DNA from: JBBDWJ01 sp963824095
GTDB taxonomy: Bacteria; Acidobacteriota; Terriglobia; Bryobacterales; UBA6623
NCBI GenBank assembly: GCA_963824095.1
Contig: CAWGNS010000009.1
Location: 1-64,000 of the forward strand
Length of the DNA stretch: 64,000 nt
Direction of reading: 5' to 3'
Position 1 is the stretch's first letter, and the number at the start of each line of letters is the position of its first letter. This document shows, piece after piece, positions 27,269 through 36,297 of this stretch. A program made the position numbers and the translations under genes. Below the pieces are notes generated by a model. The model had not been told where the DNA came from, did not search any database, and saw nothing but the letters and a program-made list of their open reading frames with translations.

Positions 27269-28633
27269 CTATTCGGGCTTGGCGCAATGCATCTCCAACC
27301 CCACGGCCCAGCGCCGCTGGAAGCCCTTCCAATAGGTCTGCCCTTCCTTTGCGTCGCCGTCGCTATAGCCGCCGCCGGCGGACTCGCCTCGCGCCAGCGG
27401 CCATTGGCCGTCGTTGGATTTCACCACCCCAAGCTCCAGGTAGGCGCGGCGGCTTTCCTTGCCTTTGAGATGCAGGTCGAGAAACGCCGTGATGAAATGT
27501 TGATTGATGGCGGTGATGCGGTCCTTACGCCACACTGGTTCGTCGAACGACTCGCGGGCCGTGAAGTTGGCTAGCGCTTCGGGCGGCGGAGGATTTCCTC
27601 CAACATTGTGGCGCGCATTTTCGTAGACCAGCATGCAGCGCTCGGAGTGGACCGCGCCGTCGAACAAGGTTTTGACTCCGGGATCGAATCCGGCAACGTC
27701 GTCCTGATCGCCGACGATGAACAGCGAAGGAATGTGGATGTCCGCCAGCGCCTCGGTATTCCAATTGCTGGCCGGGGGACCGGCTCCCCACGGCGCGAGT
27801 GCCACGATGGCCTTGAGGTTGTCGTGCCGTTGGGCCTGGAACTTCGGATTGCCGGCGGTCCAGGGCTCCAGGTAGCCCCCGGGCACGATGTGGGCGGCCG
27901 GGCCGTTGGGGCTGTAGCCGGCGCCGGCACTCGCCAGCGCGCCGTAGCCGCCCATCGAGTAGCCGACGATGGCGACACGCGAGGCGTCCACGATCCCGTG
28001 CAGAAAATCGTCGGGCCGGCGGGACCGTTCCTCGATCGCCTCGATCGCGAAAAGCTGGTCCGCCGCGCGATTGAGCAGCGTGCTGCTGAAGCCGCGCACC
28101 GCGCCGAAAACCGAATCGGTGTGGTCGATCGCCGCCACCACGTATCCCTTCGAGGCGAGGTTCTCGGTCAGGTAAGTCAGAAACGTGCGCGAGCCGGGGT
28201 AGCCGTGGGAGACGATGACGAGCGGAAACGGGCCGCCGGGCGCAGGCAGCGCGTCGCGCAACGCTTTGCCCGCGAACCGGAACGATGCGGGAACTCCTTC
28301 CGGCATCCGGCCGGGTCTGCCGGGCATGGCGCTTTCGTAGACCGTGTGCTCGCTCGCCCCTTCGGGAATCGTTGCCGGATACCAGACTTCCAGCGTTAGC
28401 GGCCGGTCATAGAGCGGCGCCTTGCCGGTTTCGCGGTTGAACTGGAGAATGTCGACCTGGTTGGCGTGAACCACTTCGACCGTGCGGACGCCAACGCCAT
28501 GCGGTCCGCGGTGGGCCAGCTCCGGAGCGTCCAGGGCGGGAACGCTGTAGTAGTTCTCGGGAGTCTGCTGCGCCGCAGCCGGGACCGACAACAGCAATCC
28601 CGCAACGATAGGGACGAAAAGCCGGGAATTCAC
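27269..28633 (-). CDS. Secreted alpha/beta hydrolase, dienelactone or PAF-acetylhydrolase-like
   Basis: The 454-residue protein starts at GTG 28633 with a signal peptide (LFVPIVAGLLLSVPAAAQQ). The hydrolase core has the oxyanion-hole strand FPLVIVSHGYPGSRTFLTYL, the nucleophile elbow VAIVGYSMGGYGALAS (GxSxG) and a downstream acid strand SLFIVGDQDDVAGFDPG, with His probably in YENARHNVGGN. This order matches platelet-activating-factor acetylhydrolase-like and dienelactone-hydrolase-like esterases. The product is likely periplasmic and cleaves small esters or lactones. No operon partner. Confidence 0.82.
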   Translation of the reverse strand: MNSRLFVPIVAGLLLSVPAAAQQTPENYYSVPALDAPELAHRGPHGVGVRTVEVVHANQVDILQFNRETGKAPLYDRPLTLEVWYPATIPEGASEHTVYESAMPGRPGRMPEGVPASFRFAGKALRDALPAPGGPFPLVIVSHGYPGSRTFLTYLTENLASKGYVVAAIDHTDSVFGAVRGFSSTLLNRAADQLFAIEAIEERSRRPDDFLHGIVDASRVAIVGYSMGGYGALASAGAGYSPNGPAAHIVPGGYLEPWTAGNPKFQAQRHDNLKAIVALAPWGAGPPASNWNTEALADIHIPSLFIVGDQDDVAGFDPGVKTLFDGAVHSERCMLVYENARHNVGGNPPPPEALANFTARESFDEPVWRKDRITAINQHFITAFLDLHLKGKESRRAYLELGVVKSNDGQWPLARGESAGGGYSDGDAKEGQTYWKGFQRRWAVGLEMHCAKPE

Positions 28634-29301
28634 GGAAGCTATGGTCGCATATTGTGCGCCCGGCGGAATGGAACCGCCGGCTGGGCCGCAGGCCGTGCTG
28701 GATGTCGAGAGGCTCGCTCAGTGCGTCGGCGAAGCCTCGAACTTCTCCAAGGCCTCGACGCCGCCCAGCAAAGGGCGCACACCGAGTGATTTCTTGCGCC
28801 TGCCCCTCGAACTCCGGTCTCCCCAGTTCGGTGCCTGTTCCCGATCCACCTCGAGTTTGGCTCCTATCTGTTTGCTCGCGAGTGAGATGGCGGGGGGTGT
28901 GTCGGAAATGGGATTGGGTTCGTTTTGTCGTTTTTTGTTATCCGGTCTGCATCCGGGAGAACGTTTTGGACGCCACGGCCGCTTTTCCGGAAATCCTTGT
29001 CTATTTCAGGACCTGGCATCCCACGAATAGGATAACTCCACGGGGAAGGGGTTTCGCGGTTCCGGGGACGTAAGTCGTTTGGAATCAGCGAGGGATTTTG
29101 TGAAAGTGTTGTGACGGCTTGGGAGGGAGGAGGGCCCGATGGGGAGAGGCAGTCCGTCGACTGCCGTTGGTCGAGCGCCGGCGTGCATGTGCAGGCGAGT
29201 CCGTTCCCTTGGAGCAACCTCAACGGTCCATGGCATCCAATTGGGTTTTCACCTGGTCCCAGGGAATGCCGTTTTCGTGCTTGTGCTTCTCTGCGTAGAG
29301 A
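28634..29301. other. Intergenic region with a possible antitoxin-tail fragment
   Basis: Most of these 670 bp have no gene. Around 29232-29322 the minus strand reads TEDEADILYAEKHKHENGIP then WDQVKTQLDAMD, which looks like the acidic C-terminus of a small antitoxin-like protein but has no intact start. It runs into the region where the N-terminus of HigB should be. Near 28913 is one copy of a 12-mer (TTGGGTTCGTTT) that recurs near 40463 and, inverted, near 44401. Confidence 0.35.
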
Positions 29302-29490
29302 ATGTCGGCTTCGTCTTCGGTGAGCGCCGGCGCCACGGCCGCGGACATGGACCTGCCCGGCTTTCGGCTGCACGCGCTCAGGGGCGATCGGCAGGGCTTT
29401 TGGGCGGTGAGGGTCCGGGCGAATGGGCGCGTGACGTTCCGGTTCGCCGACGGAGATGCGCTGGACGTGGACTACGTAGACTACCACTAG
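29302..29490 (+). pseudogene. HigB-family toxin lacking its N-terminus
   Basis: The 62-residue frame reads DMDLPGFRLHALRGDRQGFW, then AVRVRANGRVTFRFADGDAL and DVDYVDYH, the last two thirds of HigB toxins (RelE/ParE fold mRNA interferases), including the RVTFRF strand and terminal DYH. A complete HigB is about 92 residues; the first 30, which form the N-terminal helices, are missing and the DNA in their place looks like another gene's tail on the opposite strand. It is therefore probably inactive. The antitoxin gene higA follows after 13 nt. Confidence 0.75.
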
Positions 29491-29503
29491 GGAGGATGAA
29501 GCG

Positions 29504-29785
29504 ATGCCCATGAAGAATCCCCCGCATCCGGGCGGCGTTGTGTTTCGCCAGTGCATCGAGCCTTTAGGCTTGACCATCACGGCGGCCGCCGAGGCGCTGG
29601 GGGTGACGCGCACGACGTTATCGGAGCTGGTGAACGGCAAGCGCGGGATTTCGCCGGAAATGGCCGTGCGTTTGTCGAAAGTGTTCGGAGGCAGCGCGGC
29701 GAGCTGGCTCACCCAACAGGCGCATTATGATCTGGCGCAAGTCCCCGCCGGGCGCATCAAGCTCAAGCGGTTGCCGTTGGCTTGA
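29504..29785 (+). CDS. higA: HigA-family antitoxin
   Basis: The 93-residue protein reads NPPHPGGVVFRQCIEPLGLT, then an HTH_3 helix-turn-helix (AAAEALGVTRTTLSELVNGK, ISPEMAVRLSKVFGGSAASW), the standard HigA layout. HigA binds HigB and represses the operon promoter. A ribosome-binding site AGGGAGGA lies just before ATG 29504. The gene is intact whereas the toxin upstream is truncated, so it may persist as a solitary regulator or anti-addiction gene. Confidence 0.88.
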   Translation: MPMKNPPHPGGVVFRQCIEPLGLTITAAAEALGVTRTTLSELVNGKRGISPEMAVRLSKVFGGSAASWLTQQAHYDLAQVPAGRIKLKRLPLA

Positions 29786-29903
29786 GGCGACTGCTTGCCA
29801 CGGAGGGCGTTAGCGTATTGAAATAAAGGAGTTGGGTGGGCTGCGTCCCCTTTTCGCTCGTTCTCTTATCTCCAGAGACAGTCGCGGCCGCAACTCTAAC
29901 TAG

Positions 29904-30533
29904 CTATCCGAGGTAAATTGCTGAAGTTACTCTCAAAAATTCACGATTGTCACTCTTAAGATGCATTTTCTTGCCAGTAAGCTTTTCTCTCGCAACTCTG
30001 CTGATTCCTGTTTCCAGCCTCACGGGGTACGTGTAATTGTTCTGATCGTCACGAACTCCGACAACACCGCAAGCTTGTGCAACAATGATCGCCAAGCAGA
30101 TTATTTCCCCTTGGGCGTTCGGTAAAGTGACTTGTCGGAATGTTACAAGATCGCGATCATACTCAACATGTTTCTCAATAGCTTCTCGCGTGGATTTTAG
30201 GCGGTTTTCGAGTTCTCGCGGTGAGTCCGCAATTCCGACGATCTCGCGCCGATCACTAACACCGACAACGAGGACACCACCCTTGCCATTCGCTAGACTC
30301 GCCACGTCTTCCGCAAATGTCACCTTCGCTTGTTCCTTGGCCCTCTTCTCCTTCACGTGCCAGATGTTCAGTGTCCTCTTAAGATCCCAGACTTGAGACT
30401 CTGCTACCTTCGTACGAGTAGCTTTCGCGATGAATGTTCGCCAAAATCGGTCGTCGTGTAGAAGGTCCTGCTGTTCGATGGATTTGTCGATGTCAAGTAA
30501 GATGTTTCTGAGTGAGTTTCGGAATGTATTCAA
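29904..30533 (-). CDS. AlbA_2 (Schlafen-type) domain protein
   Basis: The 209-residue protein has an N-terminal helical part and from about residue 70 the AlbA_2 domain: KVTFAEDVASLANGKGGVLV, VGVSDRREIVGIADSPRELE, matching the F-x-K-D/E-x-x-A-x-A-N-x-x-G-G-x-L-x-x-G signature. Such domains bind or cleave nucleic acids and occur in transcription regulators and in several defence proteins. The gene's first 41 nt overlap the end of the 225-residue gene upstream, so the two are co-translated and probably work together. Codon use here is less GC-rich than in the core genes, consistent with recent arrival. Confidence 0.75.
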   Translation of the reverse strand: MNTFRNSLRNILLDIDKSIEQQDLLHDDRFWRTFIAKATRTKVAESQVWDLKRTLNIWHVKEKRAKEQAKVTFAEDVASLANGKGGVLVVGVSDRREIVGIADSPRELENRLKSTREAIEKHVEYDRDLVTFRQVTLPNAQGEIICLAIIVAQACGVVGVRDDQNNYTYPVRLETGISRVAREKLTGKKMHLKSDNREFLRVTSAIYLG

Positions 30534-31170
30534 AATACGTGGCGCATTTGTCGTATGCGAGTCGGGCTGCCCTTTGGATCACGCGACTTTCAGGGATTTC
30601 GATTTCTTCAATGCCCGCGTCCGGATCGATGGAGTTGTAGACCTCCTCCTGAATATCGAAGCTGGCCCTCACAAACGTGTGCAATATATGGTCTCGGAGG
30701 CCGAGGACAAGTCTTGCAAGTTCCCTGGCATCTTCGATCTTCGCTTCAACATCCCGAAGGGACTTTTTGTCAAGCCCGAGCCATCGGTCACTCATTCGGG
30801 TGGAGCCCCACACTCGGTACGTAAACAGAATATGGGGTGCCATCAGCTCTCGCGCATGAAGCCAGCATACATACTTGTGTAGTGCCTCAATCTCTTGACT
30901 GTGGTCCTCGGCAAACTGTCTCAACGTGGCGAGCAGGCCGATGTATGTCAGGGGACTCTGGTTTTGGAGGGTAACTGCCGCTTGCTTCAGCACCTGCACG
31001 GCCTTAAGTGCCGATTCAGTCCTCTTGCGCAATGCCTCGATATCTGCCTCCTTCTTGAATACCCACCAATTAATCTCATCCAGTCCAACTTCCTTACCAA
31101 GAGCCGTGTTCTCGGACTTGACAATCCATCCCCCTTCTTCTGTCTTCACAGATCTCTGTGAATCCATCAA
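30493..31170 (-). CDS. Hypothetical protein paired with the AlbA_2 gene
   Basis: A 225-residue, largely helical protein without a recognised domain. Helical stretches include KEADIEALRKRTESALKAVQ and DWxLGLDKKSLRDVEAKIED-like segments; no membrane helix or signal peptide. Its C-terminus overlaps the AlbA_2 gene by 41 nt. Composition is lower in GC than the flanks. The pair could be a small defence or stress module, judging from the accessory context only. Confidence 0.6.
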   Translation of the reverse strand: MMDSQRSVKTEEGGWIVKSENTALGKEVGLDEINWWVFKKEADIEALRKRTESALKAVQVLKQAAVTLQNQSPLTYIGLLATLRQFAEDHSQEIEALHKYVCWLHARELMAPHILFTYRVWGSTRMSDRWLGLDKKSLRDVEAKIEDARELARLVLGLRDHILHTFVRASFDIQEEVYNSIDPDAGIEEIEIPESRVIQRAARLAYDKCATYFEYIPKLTQKHLT

Positions 31171-31519
31171 AGTCGCAGCCTTGAGCAGATACCAATGGAT
31201 TTGTCCAAGTCTAATGGTGGTCGGGGGAAAAAAGGGGATCGTCCGTTTGTTCAGTTAAGGATCATCGTCGCTTTCGCTTCTCGACGGTTCAGTGACAGGC
31301 ACCGGTCTCGCCGATCTCGGGGTCGCCACGGGATTATCGATCAAAGCCCTGCCATTCTTGCGCTCCCGTCGGCATTACTGAGTGTAAACCGCAACCCAGA
31401 ATTCGTTCCAGTACCTCGCCCCTAATTGAGGCTGTCACGTTTCCACGGTTTCCACGGTGTTTTCCTTCATCGTGGCGGCAAAACGGTTCGGCCGCGCCTT
31501 GGCGTAGTCGAAATGGTAC
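31171..31519. other. Intergenic, with one RAYT-type end-like sequence
   Basis: No gene is seen in these 350 bp. At 31428-31440 the sequence GAGGCTGTCACGT resembles the right terminal repeat of the RAYT elements further right (GAGGCTGTCCCGACTTTC), and the same variant recurs at 37243-37255. These may be outlying diverged ends of that repeat family. Confidence 0.4.
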
Positions 31520-32551
31520 TCAGTGTGGATGCCGGACGGCTTCGACCGCCGGGGCTAGCTCTTGGGTGCTTTCTTCATCGTCTCGCGGCTCGGGAGGGGT
31601 GGCTTTGCGCGCGCTGAAAGGTGGGATGTCCCTCCAGTTCCCGAATCTCGCAGACCTCCCCAGGGTACAGTCCGATGGCCGGATGGGCTCCCGCTCGGGA
31701 TCCACTAACCTTCCGCATGTTGACGGAATCTCTTGGGCGAGTTGCTTTGCCAGAATTTCAGCATCGCTCTCCTGGTAAAAGTCATGCTTTCCAGGCATCT
31801 TGTGCAACAGGTTCTGCGCCTTGATAAAGGCTTGGCCCAAAGCTGCCAGCTGCGGGGCTCCGAGCAGGACATGTAGCTCGACTTTCTCGCGGGCCTCGTG
31901 CAAGCCGGTCATCCGCCCGACCCAGCGGGCGGCCTTCTCGGACAGGTGCTCCGCGTCCGCCAGGTCGAAAGATATCGGCTCCAGGGCGTGCCAGCGTGCG
32001 TTCTTCCAGGTGTGCTGAAATTCGTACTCAATGCTTGGAGCGATGACCTTCTTGGGCTGCAGATACTGGATGACATCCTGACTAACGAGGGGGGCACGGA
32101 AAACACGCCACACGTCCTCTTCCGTTCGCCGCTCCCGCTCATGGCGTTCATATCGCTCCACGAAGCGCTCGAATAGCTCTGAAAGCGTGCGGTCAAGATC
32201 GGCGCTCACCCCCGTGCCTGCTTCAGAGAACTGCAACGCGCTGTCGTCTCGTGGCAGCACACGATCAAGAATGGTTTCGATGCGGTTCCCGGTGAGTGGC
32301 AAATCTGATTTCAACTGCTCGCCAACCCGGTTGATCTCTCGCTCGACGAAGTGCGTGAGACGGCGGAAGGTTTTGCCATCGACATTCTGCCCGAACAGGG
32401 CCGCCGCACGGCCGTAACGGCCCGTGCAGTGCGCCTTTAGAAAACGTTCCTTGGGTGCGTACAATGCTACCCCGACGTTCACGAACTCGCGGGTTGCCGC
32501 GTCGTGCACGTAACGGAGCACGCTGTAGTTGTATGGTGTCTTTGTTCTCAT
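31520..32551 (-). CDS. DUF3037 protein
   Basis: The 343-residue product begins MRTKTPYNYSVLRYVHDAAT and REFVNVGVALYAPKERFLKA, the conserved opening of DUF3037, whose function is unknown. The central part is helical (ELFERFVERYERHERERRTE). The last 50 residues are Pro/Arg-rich and may be a read-on. Its start codon overlaps the stop of the HipA-like kinase gene (ATGA, 32548-32551), giving tight coupling. The HipA-like/DUF3037 pair recurs as a two-gene unit in other bacteria, and a toxin-antitoxin or defence role is a reasonable guess. Confidence 0.8.
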   Translation of the reverse strand: MRTKTPYNYSVLRYVHDAATREFVNVGVALYAPKERFLKAHCTGRYGRAAALFGQNVDGKTFRRLTHFVEREINRVGEQLKSDLPLTGNRIETILDRVLPRDDSALQFSEAGTGVSADLDRTLSELFERFVERYERHERERRTEEDVWRVFRAPLVSQDVIQYLQPKKVIAPSIEYEFQHTWKNARWHALEPISFDLADAEHLSEKAARWVGRMTGLHEAREKVELHVLLGAPQLAALGQAFIKAQNLLHKMPGKHDFYQESDAEILAKQLAQEIPSTCGRLVDPEREPIRPSDCTLGRSARFGNWRDIPPFSARKATPPEPRDDEESTQELAPAVEAVRHPH

Positions 32552-33339
32552 CGCAACGCCCCTCTCACCTGCTCCACGAACTCTTGGGCATGGCCGCGCA
32601 CGGCTTGCAAGTGCTCGGGAATCATCCTAAGCCGGTTGTCGTGCCACTGCGGCGGAATGCTGTCCATCATTTCGTCCAGGTCTGCGTCTGAGATTGCCGT
32701 CAACCTTTCCCGAAAGCGCTCCAGCGAGCCGTCCTGACGCCGTAACCTTTTGAAAAAGATGTGATCCCGCAAGAACGGTAACTCCGCGACGTTCCAAGGC
32801 TGGGGTCGCGGCCCCCTGATGTCAAGGCAGAAGGAAAAGGCGGTTTCGTGATCGATCAAGTAAATCTCCGACGATCCAACCAAGACGTTGGGGTTCCTAT
32901 GGCGACGATCCGGGTTCTCTATCAAGGCGTCGAAGGCGAAAACCTCTAATGCGAGATCTCTAAGTTCCGATGGAATCGGCTCGTCGGCTCCCCATGTTGG
33001 AAGGCCAGCCTGATATCGCGATCCGAAATTCAATCCTTCGCTTCGAGATAGTAGTCGCGCTGTTTCGGAATCAATAAGCTCGATTGCCGAAGCGAGCTCC
33101 GCGCCGATGTGAATGGCCGCAGGTTGCGGTGACAGCAACCCCAGCCGTTGCGCAAGCATCGATGCGAGCGCTTCGAACGCAAAAGCGACTGCACCCGCCT
33201 CCAGCGAGGCTCGCAGCTTGACCACATATTCGCCGGCAGACTCACCTTCTTGGGTTTCGCATCGAAAGAGACCGGGCCGACTGCGGCCGGAAACCATGCG
33301 GCGAATCAACTCCGCAGCCTCAAGGAAGATTAGCCTCAC
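32548..33339 (-). CDS. HipA-like protein kinase
   Basis: The 263-residue protein has kinase-like features of the short HipA family: YVVKLRASLEAGAVAFAFEA with the ATP-binding Lys, FAFDALIENPDRRHRNPNVL with the catalytic loop D-R-x-H-x-N-P-N near residue 145, and YLIDHETAFSF with the metal-binding Asp near 165. It lacks the N-terminal HipA_N domain of E. coli HipA. Full HipA phosphorylates glutamyl-tRNA synthetase; targets of short forms are unknown. It is translationally coupled with DUF3037 downstream. No HipB-like repressor is adjacent. Confidence 0.78.
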   Translation of the reverse strand: MRLIFLEAAELIRRMVSGRSRPGLFRCETQEGESAGEYVVKLRASLEAGAVAFAFEALASMLAQRLGLLSPQPAAIHIGAELASAIELIDSETARLLSRSEGLNFGSRYQAGLPTWGADEPIPSELRDLALEVFAFDALIENPDRRHRNPNVLVGSSEIYLIDHETAFSFCLDIRGPRPQPWNVAELPFLRDHIFFKRLRRQDGSLERFRERLTAISDADLDEMMDSIPPQWHDNRLRMIPEHLQAVRGHAQEFVEQVRGALR

Positions 33340-33494
33340 CGGCCTCCGGGCTCCTTGTCGATCCGCCTCGCCATTCGATCCTCAGGGCCAAAATCATGAT
33401 ACATCTGACGCTGGCGATTTCGCTGGCGACGTTTGGAGCCGAGCTCAGAGCGGCGGGCCAGTTATGAGGGGGTAGGCGTGGCGAAAGTCGGGAC

Positions 33495-34305
33495 GGCGAA
33501 AGTCGGGACAGCCTCAACTTTCATGCTAAGCTATCGCTGACCCCATGCCCCGCCAAGCGCGGGTGGTGGCGGAGGGCGTTCCGCATCACATCACCCAACG
33601 CGGCAACAACCGCCAGGAAGTCTTCCTGCTCGACGAAGACCGGCGGTTCTACCTCGACAACCTGCGCCTCCAAGCTCGCCGCCACGGCGTGCGATTGCTG
33701 GGCTATTGTCTGATGAGCAACCACGTCCACCTGGTTGCTGTGCCCGAGCGGCCCGAGGGGTTGGCCCTGTCGCTGGGGCAACTCCACGGCGCCTACGCGC
33801 AGCGTTTCAACCGCCGCTACCGTCGCAGCGGACACTTGTGGCAAAACCGCTTCTACTCCTGTCCGCTGGGGCCGTCGCATCTGTGGCGCGCCCTGCTGTA
33901 CGTGGACTTGAACCCAGTGCGTGCCGGCATGCTGAGCGATCCGACTGCCTACCCCTGGTCGAGCGCGGCTGCCCACGCCAACCAACGCGATATAGCCGGC
34001 CTGCTGGACGTGAGGGAGTGGAGCGAAGTCGACCCCGACGGCGACTGGAAACAACTGCTACGGACTCGGGCGCTCGACGCCGCCGAGTCCGCCAGCCTGC
34101 GCGCCGCTACCTACCGGGGCCATCCGTTCGGCGACGCCCACTTCCTCAAGGCTTTGGAACTCCGCCTCGCCCGAAACCTGGAGCCCAAGCCGATGGGCCG
34201 CCCACCCAAAACTCGCACCGCGGCGGCTGGGTAAGCGGCTTCGTGGCCACCGAACTGTGATTTGCGCTACGATCAGCTGATTAAGTCGAGGCTGTCCCGA
34301 CTTTC
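33495..34305 (+). mobile_element. RAYT/IS200-like element, copy 1
   Basis: The element is bounded by perfect 18-bp inverted repeats: GAAAGTCGGGACAGCCTC at the left (within 33498-33515) and GAGGCTGTCCCGACTTTC at the right (34288-34305). A second, shorter left unit (GGCGAAAGTCGGGAC) sits directly outside at 33480-33494. It carries one Y1 transposase gene. A near-identical copy lies at 35500-36368. Inverted-repeat ends around a TnpA_REP gene are the mark of REP-associated transposases. Confidence 0.85.
33545..34234 (+). CDS. REP-associated tyrosine transposase (RAYT), intact
   Basis: The 229-residue protein begins MPRQARVVAEGVPHHITQRG and NNRQEVFLLDEDRRFYLDNL. It has the HUH motif SNHVHLVAVPER near residue 60, and the Y1 tyrosine region later (HGAYAQRFNRRYRRSGHLWQ, NRFYSCPL; LLYVDLNPVRAGM). 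RAYTs are single-strand transposases that cut at the foot of REP hairpins and are thought to spread or maintain REP repeats. The tail MGRPPKTRTAAAG is typical. The gene is framed by 18-bp inverted repeats. Only about two base changes separate it from the copy at 35550, apart from the insert there. Confidence 0.9.
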   Translation: MPRQARVVAEGVPHHITQRGNNRQEVFLLDEDRRFYLDNLRLQARRHGVRLLGYCLMSNHVHLVAVPERPEGLALSLGQLHGAYAQRFNRRYRRSGHLWQNRFYSCPLGPSHLWRALLYVDLNPVRAGMLSDPTAYPWSSAAAHANQRDIAGLLDVREWSEVDPDGDWKQLLRTRALDAAESASLRAATYRGHPFGDAHFLKALELRLARNLEPKPMGRPPKTRTAAAG

Positions 34306-34558
34306 CCCACGAGGGAGTAGAGATCCGGTACGCTGGCGGACCGATAATACTAGAGAATGTGGCATTTGTTAAGTGCACGTTCGTCATGGACAACACGAGT
34401 CCGAACCGGAACCTAGCCGGGGCGCTACTGACCTCGGACTCAGCCACGGTCAACTTCAGGACCTCAGTACAGCCACACACAATTGGCTGACTACCAGCCG
34501 TCAGCCTCGTTGTCGAGGCAAAATGTACTATCAGCCTGGGCCGTGATTGCGCCTGATC

Positions 34559-35412
34559 CTACTCACGCCAGATGTAGAGGTCGTCCGTCTTCACAGCTTC
34601 GAGTTTGGTGTCAGCGCTGACGTCCACCGGTGTCTTGTCCCGAAACTTTTCGTAGCCGATGCCGATCTTGATCAACTCGATAGTGAACGGATGCTCCACC
34701 ACGGCATCCACCAGGTACGCCACACGGCCCATCAACATATTTTGTGACGACTCAAGGGTGGCGCGCCTCCTCGTCACGAGTTCCTTCTTCATTGCAGCAG
34801 GGAGGATGTCCGCGTCGTAAAGCAGCGACTCTGCAGGATCGAACGTGTGTACGTTCCGCGATGCGATGCGGTAGCAGTTTGTATACATGCTGCCCAGGTT
34901 GACGGCCTTGGCACGCGCTTCGAAATTGAGCCCACTAAACCCGTTTCTCCTGAGTGCCTTCAGATCCTCCGTACTATAGCGCTTTGCGATCTCGGCCTCG
35001 GTTTTTAGATAGTTGGTTTCGCGAAACATGGACTCCAGCTCCGAGCCCTTAAAGAAGCCGACTTCCCTCAAGTACTTGAGTTTGTCGAGGATCATCGTAT
35101 CGAGCCACCGCTGAACCATATCTTTGGGCTCATGCTGGACGAAGTAGACAAAGTTTACGTGCGATTCGAGCAAGACGCGGAGCAGGACCCAACCCTCTTC
35201 GATTAGACTCTCCCGCTTGAGTGTCTCGATGCCGTGGAAAGTGCTTACGGCTTTATTGAAGATCCCGTGTAAAATTCTGCCTGGCGGCGTTCGTGAAATT
35301 TCGTGTTTCCGGAGTTGTTTTCGAGCTCCTGGGAAACCTTTTGGAGCAATCGGCGATTGAGCACGCGGATATCATCTGTGACCTTCGACTTGAGTGCGTC
35401 GATATCAGGCAC
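34559..35412 (-). pseudogene. DUF5677-like protein, frameshifted
   Basis: Reading leftward from GTG 35412 the frame gives MPDIDALKSKVTDDIRVLNR, LLQKVSQELENNSGNTKF and then stops near 35226. The downstream frame, open from about 35330, reads LHGIFNKAVSTFHGIETLKR, ESLIEEGWVLLRVLLESHVN, FVYFVQHEP and later YRIASRNVHTFDPAESLLYD. The ends fit one protein of about 285 residues of the DUF5677 type, with a one-base shift around 35270 near a TTTT run. It lies between two RAYT copies. The function of DUF5677 is unknown. A sequencing error is possible but the region is accessory. Confidence 0.55.
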
Positions 35413-35549
35413 TGTTGGTTTTCACTCTAGGCCGAGAGTACGTCGGGCTTGCTGCTTGTCGCTGTCTTCGAACACCTCGGCGAAAGTCGGGACAGCCTCG
35501 GCGAAAGTCGGGACAGCCTCAACTTTCATGCTAAGCTATCGCTGACCCC

Positions 35550-36297
35550 ATGCCCCGCCAAGCGCGGGTGGTGGCGGAGGGCGTTCCGCATCACATCACC
35601 CAACGCGGCAACAACCGCCAGGAAGTCTTCCTGCTCGACGAAGACCGGCGGTTCTACCTCGACAACCTGCGCCTCCAAGCTCGCCGCCACGGCGTGCGAT
35701 TGCTGGGCTATTGTCTCTCCAGAAACCAACCCTGGTTTCTGGTCCCAGGGGCGAGTTTCTTCTCGTCACCGGCTGATGAGCAACCACGTCCACCTGGTTG
35801 CTGTGCCCGAGCGGCCCGAGGGGTTGGCCCTGTCGCTGGGGCAACTCCACGGCGCCTACGCGCAGCGTTTCAACCGCCGCTACCGTCGCAGCGGACACTT
35901 GTGGCAAAACCGCTTCTACTCCTGTCCGCTGGGGCCGTCGCATCTGTGGCGCGCCCTGCTGTACGTGGACTTGAACCCAGTGCGTGCCGGCATGCTGAGC
36001 GATCCGACTGCCTACCCCTGGTCGAGCGCGGCTGCCCACGCCAACCAACGCGATATAGCCGGCCTGCTGGACGTGAGGGAGTGGAGCGAAGTCGACCCCG
36101 ACGGCGACTGGAAACAACTGCTACAGACTCGGGCGCTCGACGCCGCCGAGTCCGCCAGCCTGCGCGCCGCTACCTACCGGGGCCATCCGTTCGGCGACGC
36201 CCACTTCCTCAAGGCTTTGGAACTCCGCCTCGCCCGAAACCTGGAGCCCAAGCCGATGGGCCGCCCACCCAAAACTCGCACCGCGGCGGCTGGGTAA
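35550..36297 (+). pseudogene. REP-associated tyrosine transposase disrupted by a 58-bp insert
   Basis: The gene equals that at 33545-34234 until GYCL, then 58 bp of foreign sequence are present, then the frame of SNHVHLVAVPER resumes one base out of phase. The product is thus cut immediately before the catalytic HUH motif and should be inactive. The only other protein difference seen is Gln for Arg in QLLQTRALD. The intact copy 1 could still act on its ends. Confidence 0.85.
35717..35774. repeat. 58-bp palindromic insert in the RAYT gene
   Basis: The insert contains a perfect hairpin, CCAGAAACCA and TGGTTTCTGG around ACCC (35719-35742), followed by GTCCCAGGGGCGAGTTTCTT and a few more bases. 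A CT dinucleotide flanks both ends in a way that could be a 2-bp duplication. It looks like a small non-autonomous repeat. I saw no second copy in this window. Confidence 0.7.
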
